A stretch of DNA of 64,000 nucleotides from Bradymonas sp963697525 (GTDB taxonomy: Bacteria > Myxococcota_A > Bradymonadia > Bradymonadales > Bradymonadaceae): contig OY969087.1 of assembly GCA_963697525.1 (NCBI GenBank), positions 124,001 to 188,000 of the forward strand, read 5' to 3'. Each line of letters starts with the position of its first letter. Within the stretch, counting starts at the first letter, position 1. A program made the position numbers and the translations under genes. The notes under the pieces are model-generated. The model did not search any database, had not been told where the DNA came from, and worked only from the letters and a program-made list of their open reading frames with translations. This document shows, piece by piece, positions 1-8,174 of the stretch.

Positions 1-9
1 GAGCGGCCG

Positions 10-417
10 CTACGGGCTGGTCTTTTTCGAAACGGCCGTGACAGTCGATGCGTGTTCTCGAACTGCCGTCCCCTGATGAAAGCGCAATTTCCAGCCACCG
101 TCCTCTCGCACCCACAGCGAGCTGCGGTTCCCAATTTCTAGCTCCTCGTACTGCACTTCGCTGACGTAAGTCACCAGCACGACGTTGTCGGCAACGCTGT
201 GGATCTGAAAATCTTTCAGGGGCAAGTCGATGTCGATTTCCTGCATCGGTGCCGACAGCGTGTCTTCTCTGCGGTAGGTGCGTCCCGACCGACCGAATTC
301 GAAGAAGTCGTCGGTCAAAAGCTCGTCCATATAGGCATGGTCGAATCGAGTTTCCGGCCGCCACAGCGACACTTCCAGCTCGTAGAGTTCTTTCTTCACG
401 GCATCGTCGAGTTTCAT
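10..417 (-). CDS. NTF2-like / DUF4440 family protein
   Basis: This encodes a 135-residue protein with the size and pattern of the NTF2-like (SnoaL/DUF4440) fold: an N-terminal helix, a DDFFEFGRSGRTYRRED stretch typical of the DUF4440 start, and a C-terminal SSLWVREDGGWKLRFHQGT strand pair. Such proteins form a cone-shaped ligand-binding or catalytic pocket, but the substrate cannot be read from sequence. ATG at 417 is chosen over GTG at 420 because AAGG lies about 6 nt upstream. It is the last gene of a leftward operon, 12 nt after the Nudix-GNAT stop. Assignment to the fold is fairly secure; a precise function is not. Confidence 0.8.
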   Translation of the reverse strand: MKLDDAVKKELYELEVSLWRPETRFDHAYMDELLTDDFFEFGRSGRTYRREDTLSAPMQEIDIDLPLKDFQIHSVADNVVLVTYVSEVQYEELEIGNRSSLWVREDGGWKLRFHQGTAVREHASTVTAVSKKTSP

Positions 418-429
418 CACACACCTTCA

Positions 430-1446
430 TCAAAGCTGGTTCGTAATCCCTTCCGCGACCGCCGCCGCGTCGTACAACTCCTCCCAATCGTTCCGTAGGA
501 TCGCGTAGCGGTACTCATCCTCAAACTTGCCATCCTCGCCCACCGCAAAGCCACGAAGCGTCCCCTCGAACTCGAATCCCAGTGTCTTTTCGATGGATCG
601 CTTCGAGGCGAGGTTCGACGCGGCGCAGCCGGTTTCGATCCGGTGCAGGCCGAGACGTTCGAAGCCCAGGTAGAACAGGTGCGGCTTGCTCCCCGGCGCG
701 ACGCCGTTGCCACGCATCTCGGGCAGCGTGAACGCTCCGGTGTAGCCGCGTCGCGCAGGCCAACTGCCAATCCCGAGCAGGCTGCACCCGGCGAGCTCGC
801 CGTCGAGTGTGGCGTAGAAACCCCACTTCGTGCGGCGCCCCTGGGCGTCGTACCGCGGCAGGTAATGGGCGCGGACAGCCTCGATGAACTCGTCGCCGTC
901 CGGGCGCCCACAAAGGCGCTCCTCGAGTTCGCCTACGCTCTGCTCGGTGATGAGGTGCAACGTGATGGACTGATGCGTCAGGCTGGACGGCGCGATGGAC
1001 ATCGAGAAGTGGTCCTGGTCAGCCCGCTCGTTCGACGGCGTGGCCTCACGGTCCACAAAGTAGCTCGCCTCGAAGCAACGACGCATCTCGGCGACCGAAA
1101 CCGGATACCACGGCATCAGCTCGTCGGCCTGGTCGACCTCCATCCATGCCACCTCGTGAATCTCGGCGTCATCGGGCTCACCGACAGGCTCGGGCTCCAA
1201 CAGGCGGCACGCGAAGACGAAGAACGTGTCGTCTCGCCCCCCCAGGCGCTCGCTGACGGCTACGAGCTTATGAGGCTCGACCTCGTACCCGGTCTCCTCG
1301 AACACCTCGCGACGCGCCGTCTGGGCGAGCGACTCGCCAGGGCTTTGACCGCCGCCGGGAAGGCTCCAGCCGCGCCCGCCGTCGTTTCGCACCATCAGCA
1401 CGCGCTCGTCGTGCTCGTCGAATACCAGTCCGTAGACGATGTGCAT
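430..1446 (-). CDS. Nudix hydrolase - GNAT acetyltransferase fusion
   Basis: The 338-residue product carries two domains. Residues about 1-140 are a Nudix hydrolase with the full Nudix box (GGQSPGESLAQTARREVFEE followed by TGY), which hydrolyses nucleoside diphosphate-linked substrates using divalent metal. Residues about 195-330 look like a GNAT N-acetyltransferase of the RimJ/RimL type: a GNGVAPGSK acetyl-CoA loop, then LGLHRIETGCAASNLASKRS and an LGFEFEGTLRGF end. The start is ATG at 1446; the frame runs further upstream, but that part is Arg-rich out-of-frame shadow of the preceding gene. The fusion suggests acetylation coupled to clearance of a nucleotide-linked compound, which is inference. 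Substrates are unknown. Confidence 0.85.
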   Translation of the reverse strand: MHIVYGLVFDEHDERVLMVRNDGGRGWSLPGGGQSPGESLAQTARREVFEETGYEVEPHKLVAVSERLGGRDDTFFVFACRLLEPEPVGEPDDAEIHEVAWMEVDQADELMPWYPVSVAEMRRCFEASYFVDREATPSNERADQDHFSMSIAPSSLTHQSITLHLITEQSVGELEERLCGRPDGDEFIEAVRAHYLPRYDAQGRRTKWGFYATLDGELAGCSLLGIGSWPARRGYTGAFTLPEMRGNGVAPGSKPHLFYLGFERLGLHRIETGCAASNLASKRSIEKTLGFEFEGTLRGFAVGEDGKFEDEYRYAILRNDWEELYDAAAVAEGITNQL

Positions 1447-1472
1447 GAGGGAGCCCTCGGGTTGCGTCTGGT

Positions 1473-2165
1473 TCACAGGTCCATGTCGGCGACGAGTTCG
1501 ACGGCCATCCCGGCGTAGTCGCAGGCGACGGGATCTGCGACCCTCCGATGAACGACCGGGACGTCGACGTGGTCCGCGTAGAAGCCAAGAAGATGCTCCT
1601 GCCAACGCTCGAAATGCGCGAGGATCTGCGCGTCGTCGCCGAGGCGGTCGAGGTAGGTCGACCACGCCTCATTTCGCCGCCGCCGGGTTTCCGAAATCGC
1701 CGCGGCGAGCGCCTCGGACGCCACGTGAAGCACGAGCGGGGCGACGCCGTGTTCGGTGAGCCTGGCGTACTGGCGCTGGATGGCGGCGGCTTCGTCGCTC
1801 GTCAGGTCGCGCTCCTCCGGTATCCACAGATGCGCCGCGTGGCTGCCGAGGAATCGCTCGACGAGCACGTAGATCCCGACGTTACCGCGCCGCCCACGAA
1901 ACTTCGAGCGCGCCTTAATGCCAAACAGCGCGTCGATCTGCTCGACCAACCGTCGGGTATGGGCGAGCACGGCGTCGAGCTCGACGCTGCCTCGAGCGCG
2001 GTCGTCCTCGAAGACCCGCTCGGTGTAGTGCTCCGACAGAACGAGCTTTGTGCAGCCGGGCCGCCGCCGCACCAACTCGGCCTGCAAGGCGCGCAACAGC
2101 CGGGTCTTGCCGACGCCGCTGACACCTTCGATGACGTAGCCGTTGATCGGCTTAGTGCTACTCAC
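1473..2165 (-). CDS. P-loop nucleoside/nucleotide kinase-like protein
   Basis: The 230-residue protein starts with a strand and a clean Walker A motif (IEGVSGVGKTRLL, residues about 10-22), the arrangement of thymidylate-kinase-like and deoxynucleoside-kinase-like P-loop proteins. VERFLGSHA (mid-protein) resembles the substrate/lid region of that group. The GTG start at 2165 overlaps the end of the upstream lipoprotein gene by 8 nt and is preceded by GGGGAGGT, so it is translationally coupled. Membership of the P-loop kinase fold is secure; the phosphorylated substrate is not known. Confidence 0.75.
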   Translation of the reverse strand: MSSTKPINGYVIEGVSGVGKTRLLRALQAELVRRRPGCTKLVLSEHYTERVFEDDRARGSVELDAVLAHTRRLVEQIDALFGIKARSKFRGRRGNVGIYVLVERFLGSHAAHLWIPEERDLTSDEAAAIQRQYARLTEHGVAPLVLHVASEALAAAISETRRRRNEAWSTYLDRLGDDAQILAHFERWQEHLLGFYADHVDVPVVHRRVADPVACDYAGMAVELVADMDL

Positions 2166-3438
2166 CGACCACCTCCCCAACGTCGACCACGTACACCCGA
2201 GAGCAAGCATCGGCTGCTCTGGTGGGCTTGGGATCCGTGTGCTGCGTATCCACATAGACATGCTCGACACCGTCGACGGCGCGGAGGGCAGCAATCGTTT
2301 TCACCATCGCCTGATAGCTCGTCGTGGGCTCGCCCGTTTCGGGACGCGACATCTCGAAGAAAGCAGTCGAACACTTCGGAGCCGCGGCGAATGCCGAGAC
2401 GAGACGCTGTAGCCTCTCGTTTACCTGATTCACCTCGCCCGTGTCGGCACTCTTGCACGTGCCTTCCTTCGCAACGACGAGCGCGTCGTCCCATGCAGGT
2501 CGCCTGTTCCACACATCGCGGTCGGCAGAAGTCATCTTCACTGTCTCGTTTGGATACCTCGGTCCGGCTTCAATCCACTCCCCTGTGGTTTCCTTCTCAT
2601 ACATGTCCGCAAGCGCCGCGTCGTACGTGCGCAGGATACGGTCGAATCGAAGTCCGATGGATTCGTCGACCGAAACGATAGCCGCAGCACACGACTCGCC
2701 GGGCACTACCTGATCCGAGGGCGGGCCGACCGAAATCGGCTCGATACGCATCGGAACCGAGCGCAGCTCGTCGGAGCGAACCAGGAGTTGGAGACGGTCG
2801 AAGCCAGCCTCGAGGGCGGCTCCCCTCACACCTGCCACCGTCGACGAAGGCACCGTCGGGTCGACGACCAGCAACAGGGGCAGCGGATGCTCGAAATCGC
2901 TTGTATGAAAAAATCTAAGAGCTCCTGGCACCCCGAGCGTGGCGGCAACATTGATCACCATTTGGCGCTCTTCGCTGAGCTCGTCGAAGACAGGTTGAAC
3001 GTAGTCCACCGTTCCGGGGTTCGAATGGACGTCTCGCACGTCAAAATGACCACTATGCAACTCGGCCACCTTGACCCGATCAGCCCGCCACTGTGGAGCT
3101 TTCTTATCGAGGAAGGTGACCAACTCGTCGACGCGCCTCCTGGCTGACCACCAGTTCTCTTCGGCGCGTTCCTTCTGGTAGATTTTGGCGATGCGCTCGC
3201 GCCACAGCGGGTGCAGGAAATGCGACGTCGCGTAAACTGCGTCGGGGGTTATCTCCACTGCCAACGACGGCTCGACAGGATCCGTGAACTTCGCCGGAAC
3301 CGTCGGAACCTCGACCGGCACGGCGCGGTGCTCGAGGTGAGAAGGCATGGGAGCATTACAGCCGCCCAGGATCGACAGTAGCGCAGCGAACGCAACACAG
3401 GGCCACGACTCCAACAGGGGCTTGGTGGGCATCGGCAT
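2158..3438 (-). CDS. Predicted lipoprotein of unknown function
   Basis: The 426-residue product begins with a lipoprotein signal peptide: a short charged start, hydrophobic FAALLSILGGC and a lipobox Cys at about residue 27, so it is expected to be lipid-anchored. The remainder is a soluble domain without motifs I recognise. A C-terminal segment (CSRVYVVDVGEVVGE) and a central VPMRIEP strand suggest an alpha/beta fold, possibly a repeated one. The ATG at 3438 has GGGAGGG about 8 nt upstream. It heads a leftward operon with the kinase, Nudix-GNAT and NTF2-like genes. No function is claimed. Confidence 0.7.
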   Translation of the reverse strand: MPMPTKPLLESWPCVAFAALLSILGGCNAPMPSHLEHRAVPVEVPTVPAKFTDPVEPSLAVEITPDAVYATSHFLHPLWRERIAKIYQKERAEENWWSARRRVDELVTFLDKKAPQWRADRVKVAELHSGHFDVRDVHSNPGTVDYVQPVFDELSEERQMVINVAATLGVPGALRFFHTSDFEHPLPLLLVVDPTVPSSTVAGVRGAALEAGFDRLQLLVRSDELRSVPMRIEPISVGPPSDQVVPGESCAAAIVSVDESIGLRFDRILRTYDAALADMYEKETTGEWIEAGPRYPNETVKMTSADRDVWNRRPAWDDALVVAKEGTCKSADTGEVNQVNERLQRLVSAFAAAPKCSTAFFEMSRPETGEPTTSYQAMVKTIAALRAVDGVEHVYVDTQHTDPKPTRAADACSRVYVVDVGEVVGE

Positions 3439-3519
3439 AAGCGTGACCCTCCCTCTTGCGTCAGTGAAACACGGACGGCAAGCATAGCGGCAGTAAGAGC
3501 GGGCAACAACTGACGCGAC

Positions 3520-4140
3520 TCATAGACCCAGTGCCTTCCGCACGTCTTGTCGTCTCAACATCTCAACATACCAACGGAAGTGCCCGTCAGATCCGTCTGC
3601 GGAGTAGGCGTTGCTCGTCAGAAGCGCATATAAGGCCCGATAGGCGAGCAGCATATTGCGACGGTGCCCGAGAGCTTGGCAGACTGCATCCGCCACCTGC
3701 TCGTCGCTCTGACGCGATTTCGGGCCGTACATGTCGAAGATGGCACTCGCGACGCTCGCATCGAACGCCGGATCGCCCACCATCGAAAGGAAACCAAAGT
3801 CGAGTAGGGAAACGGGTTCGAAAATCGCCATTGACCAGGAGGTTCTCGGGGCAGAGGTCGCCGTGGATGACGCTCATTGAGGCATCATCGCGGGTGCGCA
3901 CGAATTCGATGGTCGCGTGGAAGATGTCGTCGAGGCCGGGCACGGCACGCATGAGCTGGGCGCGGTACCGAGCCACGCGCCAATGTAACAATGCGCCGAT
4001 GGTATCGCTCCAGCGGTGAGCACCGTCCCAGACCGACTCCGATTCATCGAGCACACGCAGATGGCGCAATGCAGTCTCCAATGTGTTGGAGGAACTCGAG
4101 CACCTCGACGATCGCGTCCATCGCGCGGGGTTTGATACCA
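3520..4140 (-). pseudogene. Aminoglycoside phosphotransferase (APH) family remnant
   Basis: Three reading frames must be joined to recover an APH/choline-kinase C-terminal half. One frame holds AMDAIVEVLEFLQH, the second LETALRHLRVLDESES through the catalytic-loop motif SVIHGDLCPENLLVNGDF, and the third the metal-binding segment SLLDFGFLSMVGDPAFDA and a helical tail ending KALGL. The first break is near 4085. The second is at an A run, 3821-3824, where removing one base restores NGDFEPVSLLDFG. The N-terminal kinase lobe is missing, and the opposite-strand NYN gene starts at 4198. The truncation makes this a genuine gene remnant even if the single-base shift were a sequencing error. Confidence 0.75.
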
Positions 4141-4197
4141 CCGCCTGCCCGCAGTAGACTGCCTCCATCAACCCGCACTGCAACTGGGGCCGGCGCG

Positions 4198-4845
4198 ATG
4201 CTCGCGACAATCCTCCCGCTCGATTTTCCCGTACCACTTTCGGACGTCCTCGCGTACCTGTTCTTCAGCGCGTTGTTCGGCCTCGCCCTGTACGGGTTCA
4301 TCCTGATGGCGCTCGACACCTCCTCTGATGATTTGGGTCAAAAACAACGATGGCAAGCGCCGGTGCTGCCGTTGGACGCCACCGGATGGACGCTGCTTGT
4401 CGACGGCAGCAACTTCGCCTACCGGGGCGACGAGGTGCGCCTGTGTCACCTCCTGGAGGTGCTGGCGGCGTTAAGGAAGCGGTTCGAAAATGCCGACATC
4501 CAGGTGTTCTGCGACGCCAACCTGCGTCACAAGTTTGGAGCGGACGATCAGCGCAAGTTTTTGGCGATGGTGAAGCGGCCTGACGCTCATTTTCATGAAA
4601 CGCATGGTAAGGCTGCCGATGAGGTTCTGCTGAAGCATGCGCGGAAGAATCCCCGCTGCATCGTCGTCTCGAATGATCATTTCAGGGACGTCGACCAGCT
4701 CGTTCTTCGCATCGGAGTTCCACTGCTCAAGGTGGGAATCTCACGGTTTGGCGTACGCCTCTCCGACAAGGTCGACATCTTCCGAGATCCATCCCAGCCA
4801 TTCAGGAATTCTTGGGTTCCCGTCGGCCGATTGATCAACGCGTGA
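4198..4845 (+). CDS. Membrane-anchored NYN/Zc3h12a-type PIN-like RNase
   Basis: The 215-residue protein has one N-terminal transmembrane helix (LAYLFFSALFGLALYGFILM, residues about 18-37) followed by a PIN/NYN-fold domain. Characteristic acidic and strand motifs are visible: WTLLVDGSNFAYRG (first catalytic Asp), DIQVFCDANLRHKFG (second Asp), KAADEVLLKHAR (third acidic site) and CIVVSNDHFRD (fourth Asp). This order matches the Zc3h12a/NYN RNase family. The helix would tether the nuclease to the inner face of the membrane. ATG at 4198 was chosen because it directly precedes the membrane helix. It is isolated, facing a broken APH gene. RNA cleavage is inferred from family, and the target is unknown. 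Confidence 0.75.
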   Translation: MLATILPLDFPVPLSDVLAYLFFSALFGLALYGFILMALDTSSDDLGQKQRWQAPVLPLDATGWTLLVDGSNFAYRGDEVRLCHLLEVLAALRKRFENADIQVFCDANLRHKFGADDQRKFLAMVKRPDAHFHETHGKAADEVLLKHARKNPRCIVVSNDHFRDVDQLVLRIGVPLLKVGISRFGVRLSDKVDIFRDPSQPFRNSWVPVGRLINA

Positions 4846-5131
4846 CGTCCAGGAGCCGGCGCTGCCATAAATCACCCAGTCGAATTGGCCGCAATGCTGC
4901 CCTGAACGCGAGAACTCGACCTTCATGGGTCTCCTCCTTCGCCCGTTGTGCGCAGCCATCCGGGCTGCAGCGACACTGCTCACAGGAGCCGGCGCTGCGG
5001 TACCTGCGGTTGACTGTGCCTCCAAGTGCAACTCGCATAAGAGGACGCGTGGACTCCCCGCCACCGCATCTTGGACGCAGTGCTATCAGGATTCGCCCGC
5101 ACGCTCACAGCACAACGGTACCGCTTGCTCC

Positions 5132-5410
5132 CAGGAGCACACTGCGCTCAGGATCCTGTGTCCCCTCACGGAGCCGCGCATGCGGCGACCATCAGTAGTG
5201 CGCTGTCCTCAGGATCCTGTGTCCCCTCACGGAGCCGCGCATGCGGCGACCATCAGGAGCGCGCTGTCCTCAGGATCCTGTGCCCGCCTCTCGAAGCCGC
5301 GCACGCGGCGACTATCAGGAGCACACTGCTCTCAGGATCCTGTGTCCCTCTCATGGAGCCGCGCATGCGGCGACCACCAGGAGCCTGTTGACCTCAGTGG
5401 CGCGCGCATG
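5132..5410. repeat. Tandem array of about four 61-62 bp repeats
   Basis: Units begin at 5132, 5193, 5254 and 5316, with a degenerate fifth from 5378, giving periods of 61, 61, 62 and 62 bp. Each full unit contains CAGGAGC, the 10-bp perfect palindrome CAGGATCCTG, and a second dyad GCCGCGCATGCGGCG with CGCATGCG at its centre (CAC/TGC variants in the third unit). A 16-bp copy of the unit head, CAGGAGCCGGCGCTGC, also occurs twice upstream at 4850-4865 and 4983-4998. No credible gene covers 4846-5698. Evenly spaced palindromes suggest a protein-binding array, replication/partition site or mobile-element remnant. Nothing in the sequence decides which. Confidence 0.85.
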
Positions 5411-5628
5411 CGCACTCATCTGTTGTTGTTCGCACGATCTTCGTTGTCCGCGCTTTCTTGCTCTGCTTCGCGTTCTACGCTCAGGCTGTCGTCTACCTTA
5501 CCTGTCTTATCGTCTACTGTACCTTCAGCATCTTCATCGCCTACGGCTTCTTCGTCTTCTTCTTCGGCATCTTGTTCTGCATCAGTATTAGGTGAAAGCT
5601 AATCTCTTAGATCCTTTGGATGGATGAG

Positions 5629-5653
5629 TAAGGAGATAAAGAATATCTCCTTA
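5629..5653. repeat. Perfect 10-bp stem-loop in AT-rich island
   Basis: TAAGGAGATA (5629-5638) and TATCTCCTTA (5644-5653) are perfect inverted arms around the loop AAGAA. It is the first of three consecutive dyads in an AT-rich patch unlike the surrounding DNA. It has no downstream T run, so a simple terminator role is not obvious. Confidence 0.7.
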
Positions 5654-5656
5654 GTT

Positions 5657-5682
5657 GATCTAACTCCTAAAGGATTTAGATC
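5657..5682. repeat. Near-perfect 26-bp palindrome in AT-rich island
   Basis: GATCTAA (5657-5663) pairs with TTAGATC (5676-5682), and inside it TCCT pairs with AGGA around a 2-base centre, with one mismatch. The tight centre fits a dimeric protein-binding site at least as well as an RNA hairpin. Confidence 0.65.
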
Positions 5683-5686
5683 AGAA

Positions 5687-5704
5687 GAGTAGTAAAAACT
5701 ACTC
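5687..5704 (-). terminator. Stem-loop GAGTAGT-AAAA-ACTACTC at the end of a small ORF
   Basis: Seven-bp perfect arms surround a 4-base loop. On the minus strand the hairpin overlaps the last codons and stop (5699-5701) of the small ORF read from 6126 and is followed by mixed sequence, so it may act as a transcription end signal or as the third dyad of the AT-rich island. The terminator role is weakly supported. Confidence 0.35.
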
Positions 5705-6126
5705 GGGGTCGGGGACATCCATCCACCGATCGAGATCCTTACCGCAGAGGATGCGACAGTGGCCGTCACTCCGTCGATCGAGGGTTGGCTCCTGGTGGTC
5801 TTCGGTTAACCCGAGTTCACCGAAAACACCGGATCCAGTCGATCGGGGAGTCCGTAGACTCCTGTCTGCTACCGAGCAGCGCCCTAGATACTCGCCGTTA
5901 CCGACGAGCGACGCGACGTCACCACGAGGGTCCATGATCCAGTGCATCTCCTGGGAGACGCACGTTGCTCGGTGCATCCTGTGCAGCACAGCAGGTATTC
6001 ATCTCCGGCCTGCTCTCCCACACCGCGTCTTGTTTTTCCTATCGCGCGTGCCGACACGCGACTCGAGTAGACGGTAAACTCGGCCGGATCCGGAAATCCG
6101 GGATGCGCGCCTAACAGGACACGCAT
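5699..6126 (-). CDS. Small hypothetical gene, possibly frameshifted
   Basis: An ATG at 6126 with GAGGAG just upstream opens a frame beginning MRVLLGAHPGFPDPAEF. After about 50 codons the plausible continuation is in another frame, which carries MDPRGDVASLVGNGEYLGR, a CRILC pair and a final KDLDRWMDVPDPE before the stop at 5699. Joining them would give about 140 residues. No family is recognised, and the join is judged only on composition, so this may instead be two unrelated short ORFs or none. The ribosome-binding site at the first start is the best evidence for expression. Confidence 0.25.
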
Positions 6127-6132
6127 CGTCAC

Positions 6133-6674
6133 TCCTCTGGCTTAACAAAAAGAAAAACGGGCGCAAGGGATCGGAGCCATTTTTTCCCAGACGAACAAGA
6201 CCGCGGAGCTGTGCACACCGGAAAGATGCCGCGCGGCCAGATGCGCCCACCGGAGACCCTGTTGGTCTTACGAACCGATCCGACAGTTCGAGCCCATCCG
6301 CTTGCGAACTTGCGCTCTCCGTAAGCCTGACGAGCTCACAGCCAATCCTGATCAGGACGCGCGGTTGTCGACCCCATATGCTGCGTGGCTGCATGGTCGC
6401 TCCCGATTTTTGCGTAGCCCATTCTTCCCTCAGGGATCGGCCAGCCCACGGATCACCTGACGAGTTCTTGGCGGCATCAGCAATTTTCGGCGGGTTCTGG
6501 GCTATTTTTCTGGGCGGTCCAACGCGAGGCTCCGTGCCGACGTGGCAACCACGACCTTGCGCTTCAGCCGCGAAGCGCAGGCGAACCCCTGGGAGAGTCA
6601 AGCGTACGCGGAAAATGGGCGTCGGCTGCCAGAAAAAATCGCAAATTCAAAAAACACCTGAGCGGGGATCCCGC
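6133..6674. other. Intergenic stretch without a supported gene
   Basis: About 540 bp between the small ORF and the recombinase gene. Frames are open on the minus strand, but their composition (Arg/Ser/Pro-rich, no start with ribosome-binding site) looks non-coding. It could contain the attachment site of the neighbouring recombinase; no direct repeat partner was spotted elsewhere. Confidence 0.5.
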
Positions 6675-7607
6675 TTACAGCGCCAGATAGTCCCCAGACG
6701 ACTCATCTGGCCTCGCATGGGCGTATCGAGACGTCGTTCGTAATGACGAGTGCCCCAGGGTTTGTTGGACGAGGTGGATGGGCGCGCCCCTATCGAGCGC
6801 ATGCGAAGCATGAGCATGGCGCAGCCAGTGCGGGCTGACAGGACGTTCCTTCGTGTCGATGCCGGCGCGCCTCGCGGCCTTTCGCACAATACGGAAGACC
6901 TGGCTTGTCGAGAGAGATCCTCCCTTTTGAGAAACAAACACCGGATCCCCGGCACTGGCGTCCTTGCCTCTGAGGGAGACGAGCCTATCCCAAAGGGGCG
7001 TGGGCACCGGAAGCGTTCTTGTTTTGCTCCCTTTGCCGAAGACGACGGCGACCCCGGCGTCCCCATGAGTCTGGAGATCCCGCCAACATAGGCCCACGAC
7101 CTCCGAAACGCGAAGGCCGAGTCCGTACAGCGTCGCGAGCAGAACCTGATTCCGCCCCTTGCTGAACGCAAGGATCCGCTGAACCTCGGCTTCCGACAGG
7201 ATCTTCTCGCCGAGCGTTTCCTTGGCCTTGGGCACCCGCAGCGCCAGTCCGACGTTGAAGCGCAGGTATCCGACCTTGTGCGCAAACGAGAAAAGGGATC
7301 GCAGCGCCGAAAGCTTCGTCGCCTGACTCGAACGCGCATACTCCCGTTCGTCGAGTTCGTTCGCCCAGGCGACCAGATGCTCGAGCTTGATTGACCTCAA
7401 CGACCGGCCGATAAAATCGAGCGCCTGCCGGACGTCGACGCGATAGGTGCGTTGGGTCGCCGGTGCCTTTTGAGACAACCACAGGTCAATGAGCCTGTCG
7501 TCGGTCTCGACCTCTGTTTGTCGGAACGGCTTTGCCGCCGGCGTCGGCCTCCGCAATGAAACAGGATCCGTCGCCGGCGCGTCGAGAAGTTCGATCTGCG
7601 TGGTCAT
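6675..7607 (-). CDS. Tyrosine recombinase / integrase
   Basis: The 310-residue protein has the two-domain layout of XerC/D-like and integron/ICE recombinases. The N-terminal core-binding helical domain (about 35-120) includes SQKAPATQRTYRVDVRQALD. The catalytic domain has the full set: Arg in YGLGLRVSEVVGL (about R166), Lys in GKGSKTRTLPV, His-x-x-Arg in PHWLRHAHASHAL, His in QQTLGHSSLRTT and the nucleophilic Tyr in TSRYAHARP. ATG at 7607 is preferred to an upstream TTG because GGGAGA lies about 8 nt before it. It appears intact and could mobilise the neighbouring island. Whether it serves this island is inference, since no att sites were located. Confidence 0.92.
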   Translation of the reverse strand: MTTQIELLDAPATDPVSLRRPTPAAKPFRQTEVETDDRLIDLWLSQKAPATQRTYRVDVRQALDFIGRSLRSIKLEHLVAWANELDEREYARSSQATKLSALRSLFSFAHKVGYLRFNVGLALRVPKAKETLGEKILSEAEVQRILAFSKGRNQVLLATLYGLGLRVSEVVGLCWRDLQTHGDAGVAVVFGKGSKTRTLPVPTPLWDRLVSLRGKDASAGDPVFVSQKGGSLSTSQVFRIVRKAARRAGIDTKERPVSPHWLRHAHASHALDRGAPIHLVQQTLGHSSLRTTSRYAHARPDESSGDYLAL

Positions 7608-7861
7608 ATCGGTCGTCTCCCGCAAAACGCAGTAATAGGGTTCTAGTCATGCGTTTCTTGCATAGAACGGTACCAGTTGACTCCCGGCCGAAGAAAGCAG
7701 GCCGCGAAGCCTGTGGCGGCAACTTTTCCTGGTGAAATCCTCAGAACCGCTCGCTTATCTCTTTTCGTTCCTCAGGAGGGGCCAAAAAATGGACATCGAC
7801 CCTGGAAGAAAAATGCGGCTCCGAGTTGGAAAATTGACGCGGGGAAAAGGCCAGGGGAAGG

Positions 7862-8155
7862 TCAGTCGGGCGAACTGACATCGTCGGCGCCGTTCTCGGA
7901 GTCCAAGAACTCGAGGACAGTCTCGTAGATCGCGGGGTCCCGCATCAGCAGCCGAAGTTTTCGCACGATGCGAAGGTGCTGCCGCGCCATCTCGACGAGC
8001 GGCTGGAGGGTGAGCAAATCGGGCAGGCCCTCGGAATGGCCGTCGGTGCACTCGGGATTGGGGTCGAGTCGCTCCCACAATCGCCTGACTGCGAGCGGAT
8101 CCCGCCACCGTAGTCGCCTCGCCAACTCATCCACGGTCGGCTCGTCGATCTTCAC
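7862..8155 (-). CDS. Small hypothetical protein (97 aa)
   Basis: The GTG at 8155 is placed 8 nt after AAAGGGG and 20 nt after the stop of the Sel1 lipoprotein gene, so it is likely the last gene of that operon. The product is soluble and helix-rich (DELARRLRWRDPLAVRRLW, then LVEMARQHLRIVRKLRLLM) with an acidic tail. No family is recognised. The repeated Leu/Arg helices suggest a small helical bundle or adaptor. Codon composition matches its neighbours. Confidence 0.6.
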   Translation of the reverse strand: MKIDEPTVDELARRLRWRDPLAVRRLWERLDPNPECTDGHSEGLPDLLTLQPLVEMARQHLRIVRKLRLLMRDPAIYETVLEFLDSENGADDVSSPD

Positions 8156-8174
8156 GGTGGCTACCCCTTTGTTG

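Noticed and set aside
5132..5410. Coding sequence over the tandem repeats
   Set aside because: Frames through the repeats are open on the plus strand but are only repeat translations with no start signals.
5999..6601. 200-aa minus-strand ORF upstream of the recombinase
   Set aside because: Arg/Ser/Pro-rich composition, no start signal, no recognisable fold; considered non-coding.
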